64,000 bases of DNA from UBA8437 sp963582065 (GTDB lineage Bacteria > Planctomycetota > Planctomycetia > Planctomycetales > Planctomycetaceae), in NCBI GenBank assembly GCA_963582065.1, contig CAUZRQ010000012.1:1-64000 (forward strand), written 5' to 3'. Position 1 is the first letter of the stretch, and each line of letters begins with the position of its first letter. Under the pieces are notes generated by a model that did not search any database, was not told the DNA's origin, and saw nothing but the letters and a program-made list of their open reading frames with translations. The position numbers and the translations under genes were made by a program. This document shows, one piece after another, positions 55,451 through 63,508 of the stretch.

Positions 55451-56557
55451 ATGAGCACCGACGCCGACCCGATCCGTTTCGACAAGACAAGCCACCCGCA
55501 AGGGCCCGCCACCGGTCCGGTTTCGGGGCCGGTCGATTTCCTGGAAGACGAGACGAACGCTCGAACGCCATCGCATGGCCCGGAAAGTGACACGGTCTCG
55601 GCTGTTGCTGCCGACGCGACCGCAAGCGGCGACGCGGATCGTCCCGCAGGACGACCGCTCTCGGACCGGATTCTCGTCGTCGCCACCGTGCTCTCGCTGG
55701 TGACGCTGGCCGTCACTTTCGTGATTTCACGTGTCGTGACCGAGGCCTCGAGCCTGATCGCGACCTGGCCGACGCTCGGATGGATCTACGTGGCGTCCTA
55801 CGTGGCAGTTGTCCTCTCGGTCGGCCTGCTGGCCATTCGGTCGGCTCGGAGGTACTGGAGAATCCGGGCGGTGACGAGACTGCGACGGACCGTCGAGGAG
55901 TTCCAGAACAGGACGGCCAACGGTTCGGTCGATCCGAATCGAATGCGCGACGAGTTGACCGGGTACCTGGCCGCTCTCGAAAAACACACCAATAGCCAGA
56001 CTCAGACAAGCATCGCGACCGTGCGTCGCAAGTTCAACGATTACACCGGCGATGGAACGCGAGATGTCGAGGAGGTCGAGACACACGTGCTGACTGCACT
56101 CGACCGCGAGGCGGACACGATCATCGCCAGCCGAAGCGCCCAGGTGGCCGTGGCGACGGCATTGGCTCCCCATTCCTTCGACGCGGTGATCGTGCTCTGG
56201 CAGGCGGTCAAGCTGATCGACCAGGTGTCGCAGATCTATGCCGGTCGACCGGGCCTGTGGGGAACACTGAGATTGTTCAAGCGGGCCATGGCGGCCATCG
56301 TTTTCGCCGAAATCGCGCAACTGGCAACCGAAGCCATGGTCGACGCGGTCGCGAAAAAGACGCTGGCGACCATCGCCGGTCGAGTGACCGAGGGCGTGAC
56401 GAACGGTCTGCTGATGATTCGGCTGGGAGAAACCGTCAAGCAACAGTGCCGTCCGATTCCCTGTGACGGTGCCGGCACTCATCCGATTCGACGACTGCTC
56501 CAGGCACTCAACAGCCGCGGTGTCACACCCGCTGCGACCAGCAGCCAGATGGCCTGA
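55451..56557 (+). CDS. ycjF: DUF697 (YcjF-like) membrane protein
   Basis: ATG 55451 (368 aa). A disordered N-terminus of about 70 residues is followed by two membrane segments (LVVATVLSLVTLAVTFVISR and GWIYVASYVAVVLSVGLLAI), then a cytoplasmic helical region and the DUF697 end (FDAVIVLWQAVKLIDQVSQIYAGRPG, AIVFAEIAQLATEAMVDAVAKK). The pair with ycjX is conserved widely, so the assignment is firm. The family role is uncertain; it works with YcjX at the inner membrane. Confidence 0.9.
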   Translation: MSTDADPIRFDKTSHPQGPATGPVSGPVDFLEDETNARTPSHGPESDTVSAVAADATASGDADRPAGRPLSDRILVVATVLSLVTLAVTFVISRVVTEASSLIATWPTLGWIYVASYVAVVLSVGLLAIRSARRYWRIRAVTRLRRTVEEFQNRTANGSVDPNRMRDELTGYLAALEKHTNSQTQTSIATVRRKFNDYTGDGTRDVEEVETHVLTALDREADTIIASRSAQVAVATALAPHSFDAVIVLWQAVKLIDQVSQIYAGRPGLWGTLRLFKRAMAAIVFAEIAQLATEAMVDAVAKKTLATIAGRVTEGVTNGLLMIRLGETVKQQCRPIPCDGAGTHPIRRLLQALNSRGVTPAATSSQMA

Positions 56558-56710
56558 TTTCGGCCCTGCTGTTGACCACCGGTGGATCGACCGGAATGCG
56601 TGGATGTCACCGGTTGGTGACGGTCCGCGGAACCGCCGGCGGGGCCACGCTTGAAGCCGGCTTCGACATGAATGAGACTGGTCTGGGATTCCGAATTGCG
56701 GAGATGACCG

Positions 56711-59521
56711 ATGGCCAAGTTTCTCGTCAAGACCAGCAGTGAAAGCGGAATCCAGGGACCGTTCTCCGGCCAGGAACTGGAGCAGTTGGCAAGAACCGCG
56801 GAACTCCAACCCCAGTACCTGGTCTCTGAGGATGCCGGCACGTCCTGGCAGGACGCGATCCGGTTCTTCAGCAACGATCTCGAGCCGGACATCGAGCCGG
56901 ACATCGAGCCGGACATCGAGCCGGACATCGAGCCGGACATCGAGCCGGACATCGAGCCGGACATCGAGCCGGACATCGAGCCGGACATCGAGCCGGACAT
57001 CGACCTGGACATCGAGCCGGAGCCGAACGAGAGGGCGACGCCAGCCTCCGAGGTCTCGACGAATATCGACCACGACTTCGACGCGTGTGAAGCACTGCTG
57101 CAGTCGGGTGCCGGCAGATTCGGGTGGATCAAGGAAAACGCCGATCGAGGCCTGGCGGCGTGGCGGGAAGCGGCCGAGACCGATGACGCCCGCGGACAGG
57201 TCCTCTGCGGGTGCTGTTACTTCTACGGATGCGGAGTGGAGCAGGACGGCGAGACGGCCGTTGAGTGGTTCCGCAAGTCCGCCGAACAGGGGAACGCGCA
57301 GGGCCAGTTCAGTCTCGGGCAGTGCTACTACCATGGAGACGGAGTGGCGGAGAACGACGAGGCGGCCGTGGAGTGGTTCTTGAAGGCCGCCGAACAGGGG
57401 AATTCATTCGCACAATCCAACCTCGGTCGGTGTTGCTTGCATGGCCACGGCGTGGAGCAGAATGAACCGAAGGCCGTCGAGTGGTTCCAGCAGGCCGCCG
57501 CGGTGGGGAATTCCCAGGCCGAGTGCTGCCTCGGAGACTGTTACTTCGGTGGAACCGGAGTCAAGGAAGACGAACGAGCAGCCGTCGAGTGGTTCCGCAA
57601 ATCCGCCGAGCAGGGGGATCCCGACGGACAACGCAACCTGGCCCAGTGCTTGCAGTCGGCCACCGGAGTCGAACAAGACAACCGGGAAGCCGTCGAGTGG
57701 TTCCGAAAGGCCGCCGAGCAAGACGACGCGGAAGCCTGCCTTGACCTCGCCCAGTGCTACGCAACTGGAAACGGCGTCCAACGAGGCACAGCGACCGCCA
57801 GGGAATGGGCTCAAAAATCAACCGACAATGGAAATGAATACGCCAGCGAGTGGCTCGAAAACTACGAACGCTTTGCCCTGCTGACCGTCGATCTTGCCGA
57901 GCAGTTGCACGCCAATTGGGCATCCGACGATGAATACGACGAGGAAAACGAAGACGACCCCGACGACGAAACCGAGGAAGAAGGGACCCGGACTGTCTCC
58001 TGGTACGAACTGAACGAATTCCGCCGGATCGAAGATGAAGCTGCCGAAGTTCTCCTGAAATGCAGAACCGAACTCGATCTCAGTGGCCTGGAGACCATCT
58101 CTCTGGAGGCCATCACGACTCTGAACACGAAGAAGGCGTGGAAGGGAAACGAAGGTTCCTGGCGGACATTCGAGTTGAACCTGAGCGGTCTCCGTGAGAT
58201 CAGCCCCGAAGTGGCCGAAGAACTCGCGTCGCGTTTCGCGAAGAAGCCGGACTACATGGAAGCCGCCTTGGCCCTGAATGGACTCAGGACCGTCGACCCG
58301 GACGTTGCGGTGGCGCTCACCAAGCACAACGGTGCACTCGAGCTCAATGGACTGGTGCACCTGTCGGATGAATTCGCACAGGCATTGACCAGCCATCAAC
58401 ATCGACTGGAAGTCGGCGGGATCACGGAACTTTCGGACACGGCAGCCGAGTGTCTCGGACTCCACAAGGGAGACAGCCTGGTACTCAACGGGCTGACGGA
58501 ACTTTCGGACAACGCGGCGAAACATCTCGGGCTCCACAAGGGAGATCAACTGAACCTCAACGGGATCACGCAACTCTCCGACAAGGCGGCGGAATACCTC
58601 GGACTCTGGGCGGGAAGCTACCTGGAACTGGAGGGCCTCCAACAGCTTTCAGCAGAGGCGGCCGACCGTCTCCTTGGTCGGCCCGACGACGACAACTATC
58701 GGTGTGTCACACTGTCCGGTCTGAAAACGGTCACCGAACCGGTTGCAGAACGACTGGTCGAGCATTTCGGGGACGGAATCGATCTCAGTCAGCTGGAGAA
58801 TCTCTCACCCGAAGTCGCTCGACGTCTCGCCGTATCCGAAGGGGAACTCTGGCTGGGGGGATTGACCAGCCTGTCGGTGGACGCCGCGGAACATCTTGCC
58901 GGCAACAAGGCCGGACTGTACCTGGACGGACTGACAGAACTGACCGAAGAAGTCGCACAGATCCTGTCAGGTTTTACGGGATCCCTGTCGCTGCAGGGCC
59001 TGACAAGCCTCTCGGATTCCGCTGCCCGACACCTCGGCAATCTCAAGGGCAACATCCAGATCGAAATGGAAAACCTGCCACCCTCGGCCCGTTCCATTCT
59101 CGGTGGACACCCGTCCATGTTCGAGATGGAAGACGGTTCACCGGCACCGATCCCCGAGCAACTGGTCTCCGGATTGCATGAACTGGGGATCTCGTCGATC
59201 GTCGGTGTGTACGAAGCGTCCAACGACGATGGCGAAATGACGATCGAGATCCAGGGTGACGGCCAGACTCTGGTCGAAAGCGACTACTACTATCACGACG
59301 ACCTCGCGGAGAAACTGTTCGAGTCGATCGGCCCGGATGCCACGCTCGCGCCGCGACCAACCGTGACGTTGGAAGAATGCAAGCAGGTGTGTGATTCCGC
59401 CACGTCGTTGATGTGGAAGGCGTTGCCCGCCGGATTCGAACAGGGAAGCGGCTCCTCCGGCAGCGTCGAGATCGACGTGGAAGACGGGTACGTACAGTTG
59501 GATCATGGTTGGAACCACTGA
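56711..59521 (+). CDS. GYF_2, EPDI-repeat, Sel1 and LRR-like repeat protein
   Basis: The protein is 936 aa with no signal. Order: GYF_2 domain (AKFLVKTSSESGIQGPFSGQ, residues 2-55), ten EPDI tandem repeats (58-97), six Sel1-like repeats (about 150-380; AVEWFRKSAEQG), an acidic linker (about 415-428), then about 13 LRR-like units of 22 residues (about 450-805; LNGLTELSDNAAKHLGLHKG) and a C-terminal domain of about 130 residues that resembles DUF6878 tentatively. All parts are protein-binding types. It follows the DUF697 gene by 153 bp and precedes DUF6915 by 24 bp. Confidence 0.88.
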   Translation: MAKFLVKTSSESGIQGPFSGQELEQLARTAELQPQYLVSEDAGTSWQDAIRFFSNDLEPDIEPDIEPDIEPDIEPDIEPDIEPDIEPDIEPDIEPDIDLDIEPEPNERATPASEVSTNIDHDFDACEALLQSGAGRFGWIKENADRGLAAWREAAETDDARGQVLCGCCYFYGCGVEQDGETAVEWFRKSAEQGNAQGQFSLGQCYYHGDGVAENDEAAVEWFLKAAEQGNSFAQSNLGRCCLHGHGVEQNEPKAVEWFQQAAAVGNSQAECCLGDCYFGGTGVKEDERAAVEWFRKSAEQGDPDGQRNLAQCLQSATGVEQDNREAVEWFRKAAEQDDAEACLDLAQCYATGNGVQRGTATAREWAQKSTDNGNEYASEWLENYERFALLTVDLAEQLHANWASDDEYDEENEDDPDDETEEEGTRTVSWYELNEFRRIEDEAAEVLLKCRTELDLSGLETISLEAITTLNTKKAWKGNEGSWRTFELNLSGLREISPEVAEELASRFAKKPDYMEAALALNGLRTVDPDVAVALTKHNGALELNGLVHLSDEFAQALTSHQHRLEVGGITELSDTAAECLGLHKGDSLVLNGLTELSDNAAKHLGLHKGDQLNLNGITQLSDKAAEYLGLWAGSYLELEGLQQLSAEAADRLLGRPDDDNYRCVTLSGLKTVTEPVAERLVEHFGDGIDLSQLENLSPEVARRLAVSEGELWLGGLTSLSVDAAEHLAGNKAGLYLDGLTELTEEVAQILSGFTGSLSLQGLTSLSDSAARHLGNLKGNIQIEMENLPPSARSILGGHPSMFEMEDGSPAPIPEQLVSGLHELGISSIVGVYEASNDDGEMTIEIQGDGQTLVESDYYYHDDLAEKLFESIGPDATLAPRPTVTLEECKQVCDSATSLMWKALPAGFEQGSGSSGSVEIDVEDGYVQLDHGWNH
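56882..57001. repeat. 12-nt tandem repeat, ten perfect copies
   Basis: GAGCCGGACATC occurs ten times without error, followed by two degenerate units. It encodes Glu-Pro-Asp-Ile. Copy number would change protein length without shifting frame. Confidence 0.97.
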
Positions 59522-59545
59522 CCGGCAGAGAAGACGGGACATCTG

Positions 59546-60226
59546 ATGGCTCATCCCTATTTCCACTCGCTGAGCAGCGTCTCCAACTGGGGCGGCGTTC
59601 ACGAAGATTATCTCGCCGTTCACCAGTGGTTCGACCGGTCGAAGCAGCACCTGGGCGATTTCCGCCACCGGGCACTACGGCATCACGCCGAGGGAATCGA
59701 CCTGTCGCGGAGGATATTCGGGGACGAGATCACCAATCGTGACGGCGTCAGCGTCCCGGTCGATCAACTTGGACGGCAGCACATCGAAGAGGACCTGGGA
59801 TACGTGCCCGCGTTCTCGGATTGGCTCGAAGCGATCGACGACCGGTCAATTCCCCGGTCCGAGCAGCTCTCGTCCCCGATCCAGGCCAACCGTTCTGTCC
59901 TGAAATGGGGCGGTGTCGAAAGCGACTACCTGCCCCTGCACGAGTTCCTGGACGAAGCGGTCGCCGGTGCAGGTCGTCGCAGTCTGCTGGCACGTCATCA
60001 CACCGAGGGAGTGTTTCTGTTGGAAACTGTCTTTGGTGCGGTCATCACCAACAGCGAGGGACGCGTCGTTCCGGTTCGCGTGATTGCCGAATTTCACATC
60101 AACAACGAACTCTCGCGGATCCCACCGGTATCAGAGATCCTGCAGGGAATCGAAACCGCACCGTGGATGATGCGGGTGGCCCGTCCATCCCGGTTGATCA
60201 TGCGGTCCCTGCAAGAGACATCCTGA
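59546..60226 (+). CDS. DUF6915 protein with two tandem domain copies
   Basis: The protein is 226 aa from ATG 59546, 24 bp after the previous stop. Residues 1-95 match DUF6915 (NWGGVHEDYLAVHQWFD, ALRHHAEGIDLSRRIFG, GRQHIEEDLGYVP). Residues about 117-215 repeat it: KWGGVESDYLPLHEFLD, LARHHTEGVFLLETVFG, AEFHINNELSRIP. The family is normally a single copy, so this is an internal duplication. DUF6915 has no known function. It is cytoplasmic and likely the last gene of the cluster. Confidence 0.85.
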   Translation: MAHPYFHSLSSVSNWGGVHEDYLAVHQWFDRSKQHLGDFRHRALRHHAEGIDLSRRIFGDEITNRDGVSVPVDQLGRQHIEEDLGYVPAFSDWLEAIDDRSIPRSEQLSSPIQANRSVLKWGGVESDYLPLHEFLDEAVAGAGRRSLLARHHTEGVFLLETVFGAVITNSEGRVVPVRVIAEFHINNELSRIPPVSEILQGIETAPWMMRVARPSRLIMRSLQETS

Positions 60227-60422
60227 ACTGTCGCGGGATCGGGTTCCCGATGCACCCGACGGTGTCCTGGAGCACCGTGTCCCTCAACGCGTCGTCGAAG
60301 TTCAGGCTGGCTGCCTCAAACAGCCCGATGCCCTTCTCGGCACACTTGGCGAAGAAAAGTGGATCACGCCGTGAAACACACGGTCCGGTGTGCTTGTCCC
60401 CCCGATCCACTCTCGGGGACAC
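60198..60422 (-). other. Uncertain short ORF in intergenic region
   Basis: A minus-strand reading of 74 aa from GTG 60422 (VSRRDPLFFAKCAEKGIG, LFEAASLNFDDALRD, VGCIGNPIPRQF) looks protein-like in composition, but the opposite strand is open as well. It overlaps the end of the DUF6915 gene. It may be a gene fragment; no family recognised. Confidence 0.25.
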
Positions 60423-60512
60423 TGTTGCTGCCGGGACGATCCGTCCATCCCCGGAGGACGTTCTCTCCGGCAGCCGACCCGGTTACGTATTCGACCACCC
60501 GAAAGGAACGAC

Positions 60513-61562
60513 ATGGAAACCCGATCTCAGAACTCAACCGACCACCACAGGTGGTCTCGACACGGTGGTCTCGTCCTGTTGACCTCCCTGGCTGCCATCT
60601 CCCTGGTCGCCGCTCGCCGGCTGCCAGAGGCCAATCCGCCCGGGATGGCCGGCTGGGTCGTGGTGCAGAAGAGTCCGACGGGAGATGACACCGCGACCAT
60701 CCAGGCGGCCATCGATTCGGTGGCCCGGACCGGGGGCGTGGTCTTCTTCCCCGCCGGTGTCTACCGGCACAAGGGTCTCACCGGACGCGCCAACGTTCAC
60801 CTGAAAGGAGTCCACGTCGGAAGTGTGAAGCTGGACTTTACTCCCAAAACCGGTGACGGCATCACGCTGGTCCCCGATCCGGACAACTTCATGGTCTCGA
60901 GCCTGAAGCTGACGTCCAGTGGTCGGTCGACCGGTTGGGCGATACGGGCCAACGGCGGAACGCAACGGTCCCTGCGGATCGAACGGGTAAATTTGAACGG
61001 TTTCACCAATGGGGTCCAGATCCGCGACGCCCTCAACGTTTCAATTCGTGACTGTCGGATCGGCCACACCTATCCGAACAACCCGAAGGGAATTGGGATT
61101 CAGATCGGCAACGGTCGCACCCACGGAGGCAATGGGGTGACCATCGAGGACTGTTACTTCAGCAGCCTCGACAAGGGCATCGTCACCCATGCGCAGGCCT
61201 GCCTGATCTCGCGGCCGATCATCGAATTGTGTCACACCGGCATCGAGACACACGGCATCACGTCGATCGTGTCCCCCTGGTACGACGGGACAACTGACGT
61301 GGCTCACGTCAGCGTGCAGCCCAACACCATCGGCGGCGGCAGTTCCGGCACCGGCGTCCTGTTGCTGGGATACGGCTCCAGCGGCTGGAACATGAACTAC
61401 GGCACCGAGGCCGAGCGAAAACGCTCGGTGATCCTGCCCGAACGACTCGATTTCAATCCGGGTGAAAATGCCGGCCGGCCACGAGGTGTCACGTTCGGCG
61501 AGGTCGTCATCGACCGCGACGGCGTGATCCACGCCAGGGACTTCAGGAAGCTGCCCGACTGA
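60513..61562 (+). CDS. Pectate-lyase-3-like right-handed beta-helix protein
   Basis: ATG 60513 (349 aa; GAAAGGAACG before it) is preferred to the longer frame. A hydrophobic segment (GGLVLLTSLAAISLVAARR) suggests a signal or anchor. The opening DDTATIQAAIDSVARTGGVVFFPAGVY is the pectate-lyase-superfamily (Pfam Pectate_lyase_3) signature, and later turns are LRIERVNLNGFTNGVQIRDA, VSIRDCRIGHT and VTIEDCYFSSLDKGIV. It may bind or cleave a polyanionic glycan or act as phage-tailspike-like scaffold; no catalytic set was assigned. Confidence 0.86.
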   Translation: METRSQNSTDHHRWSRHGGLVLLTSLAAISLVAARRLPEANPPGMAGWVVVQKSPTGDDTATIQAAIDSVARTGGVVFFPAGVYRHKGLTGRANVHLKGVHVGSVKLDFTPKTGDGITLVPDPDNFMVSSLKLTSSGRSTGWAIRANGGTQRSLRIERVNLNGFTNGVQIRDALNVSIRDCRIGHTYPNNPKGIGIQIGNGRTHGGNGVTIEDCYFSSLDKGIVTHAQACLISRPIIELCHTGIETHGITSIVSPWYDGTTDVAHVSVQPNTIGGGSSGTGVLLLGYGSSGWNMNYGTEAERKRSVILPERLDFNPGENAGRPRGVTFGEVVIDRDGVIHARDFRKLPD

Positions 61563-61626
61563 CCGTTCCGCCAATCACCACGAATTCGCCGCAATCGTCC
61601 CGGCAGCACAATCGCGTCGTGTCCGG

Positions 61627-63330
61627 TCAGTCGGAGGTCAACAGGTCAGCGATCACCGACGCCGCACGGCTGGCTCCTTCCGGATTCAGCGCGTCATAGA
61701 TCGGCTTGGTCGGAGCCAGCCACACTTCGCCGGTCCCCCGGAACGTCTGGACCGGCCCTTCGCCGCCGGTCGGCGTGTCGATGATCTCCAGGTCGAGTCC
61801 TGCGGAATGCAGCAACGCAAGGGAGTCCATAACCTGAAGCGTCTCGTCCTGGAGCCTGATCCTGCGGATCTCGTTTTCCGGTACCGGTGAGACCAAGACG
61901 CAGAGACCGCTGCCGGAAATTCGCGTCTGGAGCGTCGTCTGTCGAATCGTGTGACCAACTTCGACGCTCTTTTCGCAGCAGTAGAAGATCCCGTGATGAA
62001 CGACCAGGTCCTGGTTGTTGAGACGTTTGATCATAAAAGCGCTCGGTGAAGGCTCCAGGTACACGACACCACTGCCCGTGACGGTCGGACCGACAAACGC
62101 CAAGGCGTTCGCCATGTCCTCGGTGGTCCCCTCGCCGTCCCCCCCTGGACTCTCGATCGCCAGTTGCCCGTGCATGAACTGCAAGGCCCCGGATTCCAGG
62201 ACCACCGCGTTGTCCTTCAGAGTGACACGAACCTGCTTGAGCCTCACTCCGGACTGCTTTGCAAAGAAAAGGGACTGTGCCTCGACAAGCCGTTGGGCAC
62301 CATCGAGCTGCTTGTAGGCAAGCACTTCGACCGAAACACCGCCGTTCACCTGCGAGTCGATGACCTCGATGTTGTAACCGTCTGACGAAGCCGATCCCGC
62401 TTCGACAGCTGGCTGTGGAGTCGACGGTGTCTGAGGGGCGGCGGTCGGGACAAACGGTGACCCCGGAGGAGAGCCGGCCGGAACGGCCGCCAACTTCGGA
62501 GGAGAACTGGACGCGACGGACGCCGATCCCGGCGGAGAGCTGCTCGCGGAAGATACCGACCCCGGAGAAGAGCTGGACGCGGCAGACGCCGACCCCGGAG
62601 AAGAACTGGGCGCGACAGGCGCCGATCTCGGCGGAGAGCTGGCCGCAACAGACGGCGACCCCAAAGGAGAACTGGACGCGGCAGCCGCCAATCCCTGAGG
62701 AGAACTGGACACGACAGACGCCGACCCCGGAGGAGAGCTGGACGCGACAGACGGCGATCCCGGTGGAGAGCTGGACGCGACAGACGGCGATCCCGGTGGA
62801 GAGCTGGACGCGACAGACGGCGATCCCGGAGGAGAGCTGGACGCGACAGACGGCGATCCCGGTGGAGAGCTGGATGCAACAGACGGCGATCCCGGAGGAG
62901 AGCTGGACGCGACAGACGGCGATCCCGGTGGAGAGCTGGACGCGACAGACGGCGATCCCGGTGGAGAACTGGACGCGACAGACGCCGACCCCGGAGGAGA
63001 ACTGGACGCGACAGACGCCAATCCCGGAGGAGAGCTGGACGCGACAGACGCCAATCCCGGCGGAGAGCTGGACGCGACAGACGCCGACCCCGGAGGAGAA
63101 CTGGACGCGACAGACGCCGACCCCGGAGGAGAGTCGGCCGCGACGGACGCCGACCCTGAGGGAGAGCCGGACGCGGCAGACGGCGAAGACACCGCCCCAC
63201 CCGCATTCTCATCGCCCACCGGGACGCTGAACGCAGCATTGCAGCGTTGACAGGAAACCCGGCGACCGGCGTTGAAGTCTGGAACGCGGTACTGTTGCCC
63301 ACAACTCGGACACGCTAAATCGATTGGCAT
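61627..63330 (-). CDS. Zinc-ribbon, 33-nt-repeat and AIM24-domain protein
   Basis: ATG 63330 (567 aa). An MJ0042-type zinc ribbon (CPSC at 7-10, CQRC at 27-30) is followed by about 22 units of an 11-residue repeat (SSSPPGSPSVA-like; residues 53-294), then an AIM24 domain (about 340-560; YNIEVIDSQVNGGVSVEVL, FMHGQLAIESP, GSGVVYLEPSPSAFMIKRL). AIM24 folds are trimeric in related proteins. The repeat region is likely a flexible spacer. No signal peptide, so cytoplasmic. No operon partner is evident. Confidence 0.87.
   Translation of the reverse strand: MPIDLACPSCGQQYRVPDFNAGRRVSCQRCNAAFSVPVGDENAGGAVSSPSAASGSPSGSASVAADSPPGSASVASSSPPGSASVASSSPPGLASVASSSPPGLASVASSSPPGSASVASSSPPGSPSVASSSPPGSPSVASSSPPGSPSVASSSPPGSPSVASSSPPGSPSVASSSPPGSPSVASSSPPGSPSVASSSPPGSASVVSSSPQGLAAAASSSPLGSPSVAASSPPRSAPVAPSSSPGSASAASSSSPGSVSSASSSPPGSASVASSSPPKLAAVPAGSPPGSPFVPTAAPQTPSTPQPAVEAGSASSDGYNIEVIDSQVNGGVSVEVLAYKQLDGAQRLVEAQSLFFAKQSGVRLKQVRVTLKDNAVVLESGALQFMHGQLAIESPGGDGEGTTEDMANALAFVGPTVTGSGVVYLEPSPSAFMIKRLNNQDLVVHHGIFYCCEKSVEVGHTIRQTTLQTRISGSGLCVLVSPVPENEIRRIRLQDETLQVMDSLALLHSAGLDLEIIDTPTGGEGPVQTFRGTGEVWLAPTKPIYDALNPEGASRAASVIADLLTSD
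62449..63174. repeat. 33-nt tandem repeat, about 22 units
   Basis: The in-frame repeat has consensus GGAGAGCTGGACGCGACAGA plus 13 nt on the plus strand. Seven central units are nearly identical and the outer units diverge, the pattern of recent internal expansion. It keeps several frames open, creating false ORFs on both strands. Confidence 0.93.
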
Positions 63331-63508
63331 GGCCCATTCCCAGTAACAGCGGTGGCGAAACCGTAGTTCTTCCGGGCGTCCATGCTCGAACGGCAATCAC
63401 ACTATAACCTCTGCCATCCACCAATCGTTATCCAGTCGCCGTCCCGAGTGGCGAAGCCCACTGAAACCCGCCACGACGTCAAAAAATGGTGACCTGGCGG
63501 TTCCGCCG

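Noticed and set aside
62449..63174. CRISPR-like array
   Set aside because: The 33-nt units are contiguous with no unique spacers, and they stay in frame inside a gene. It is a protein-coding tandem repeat.
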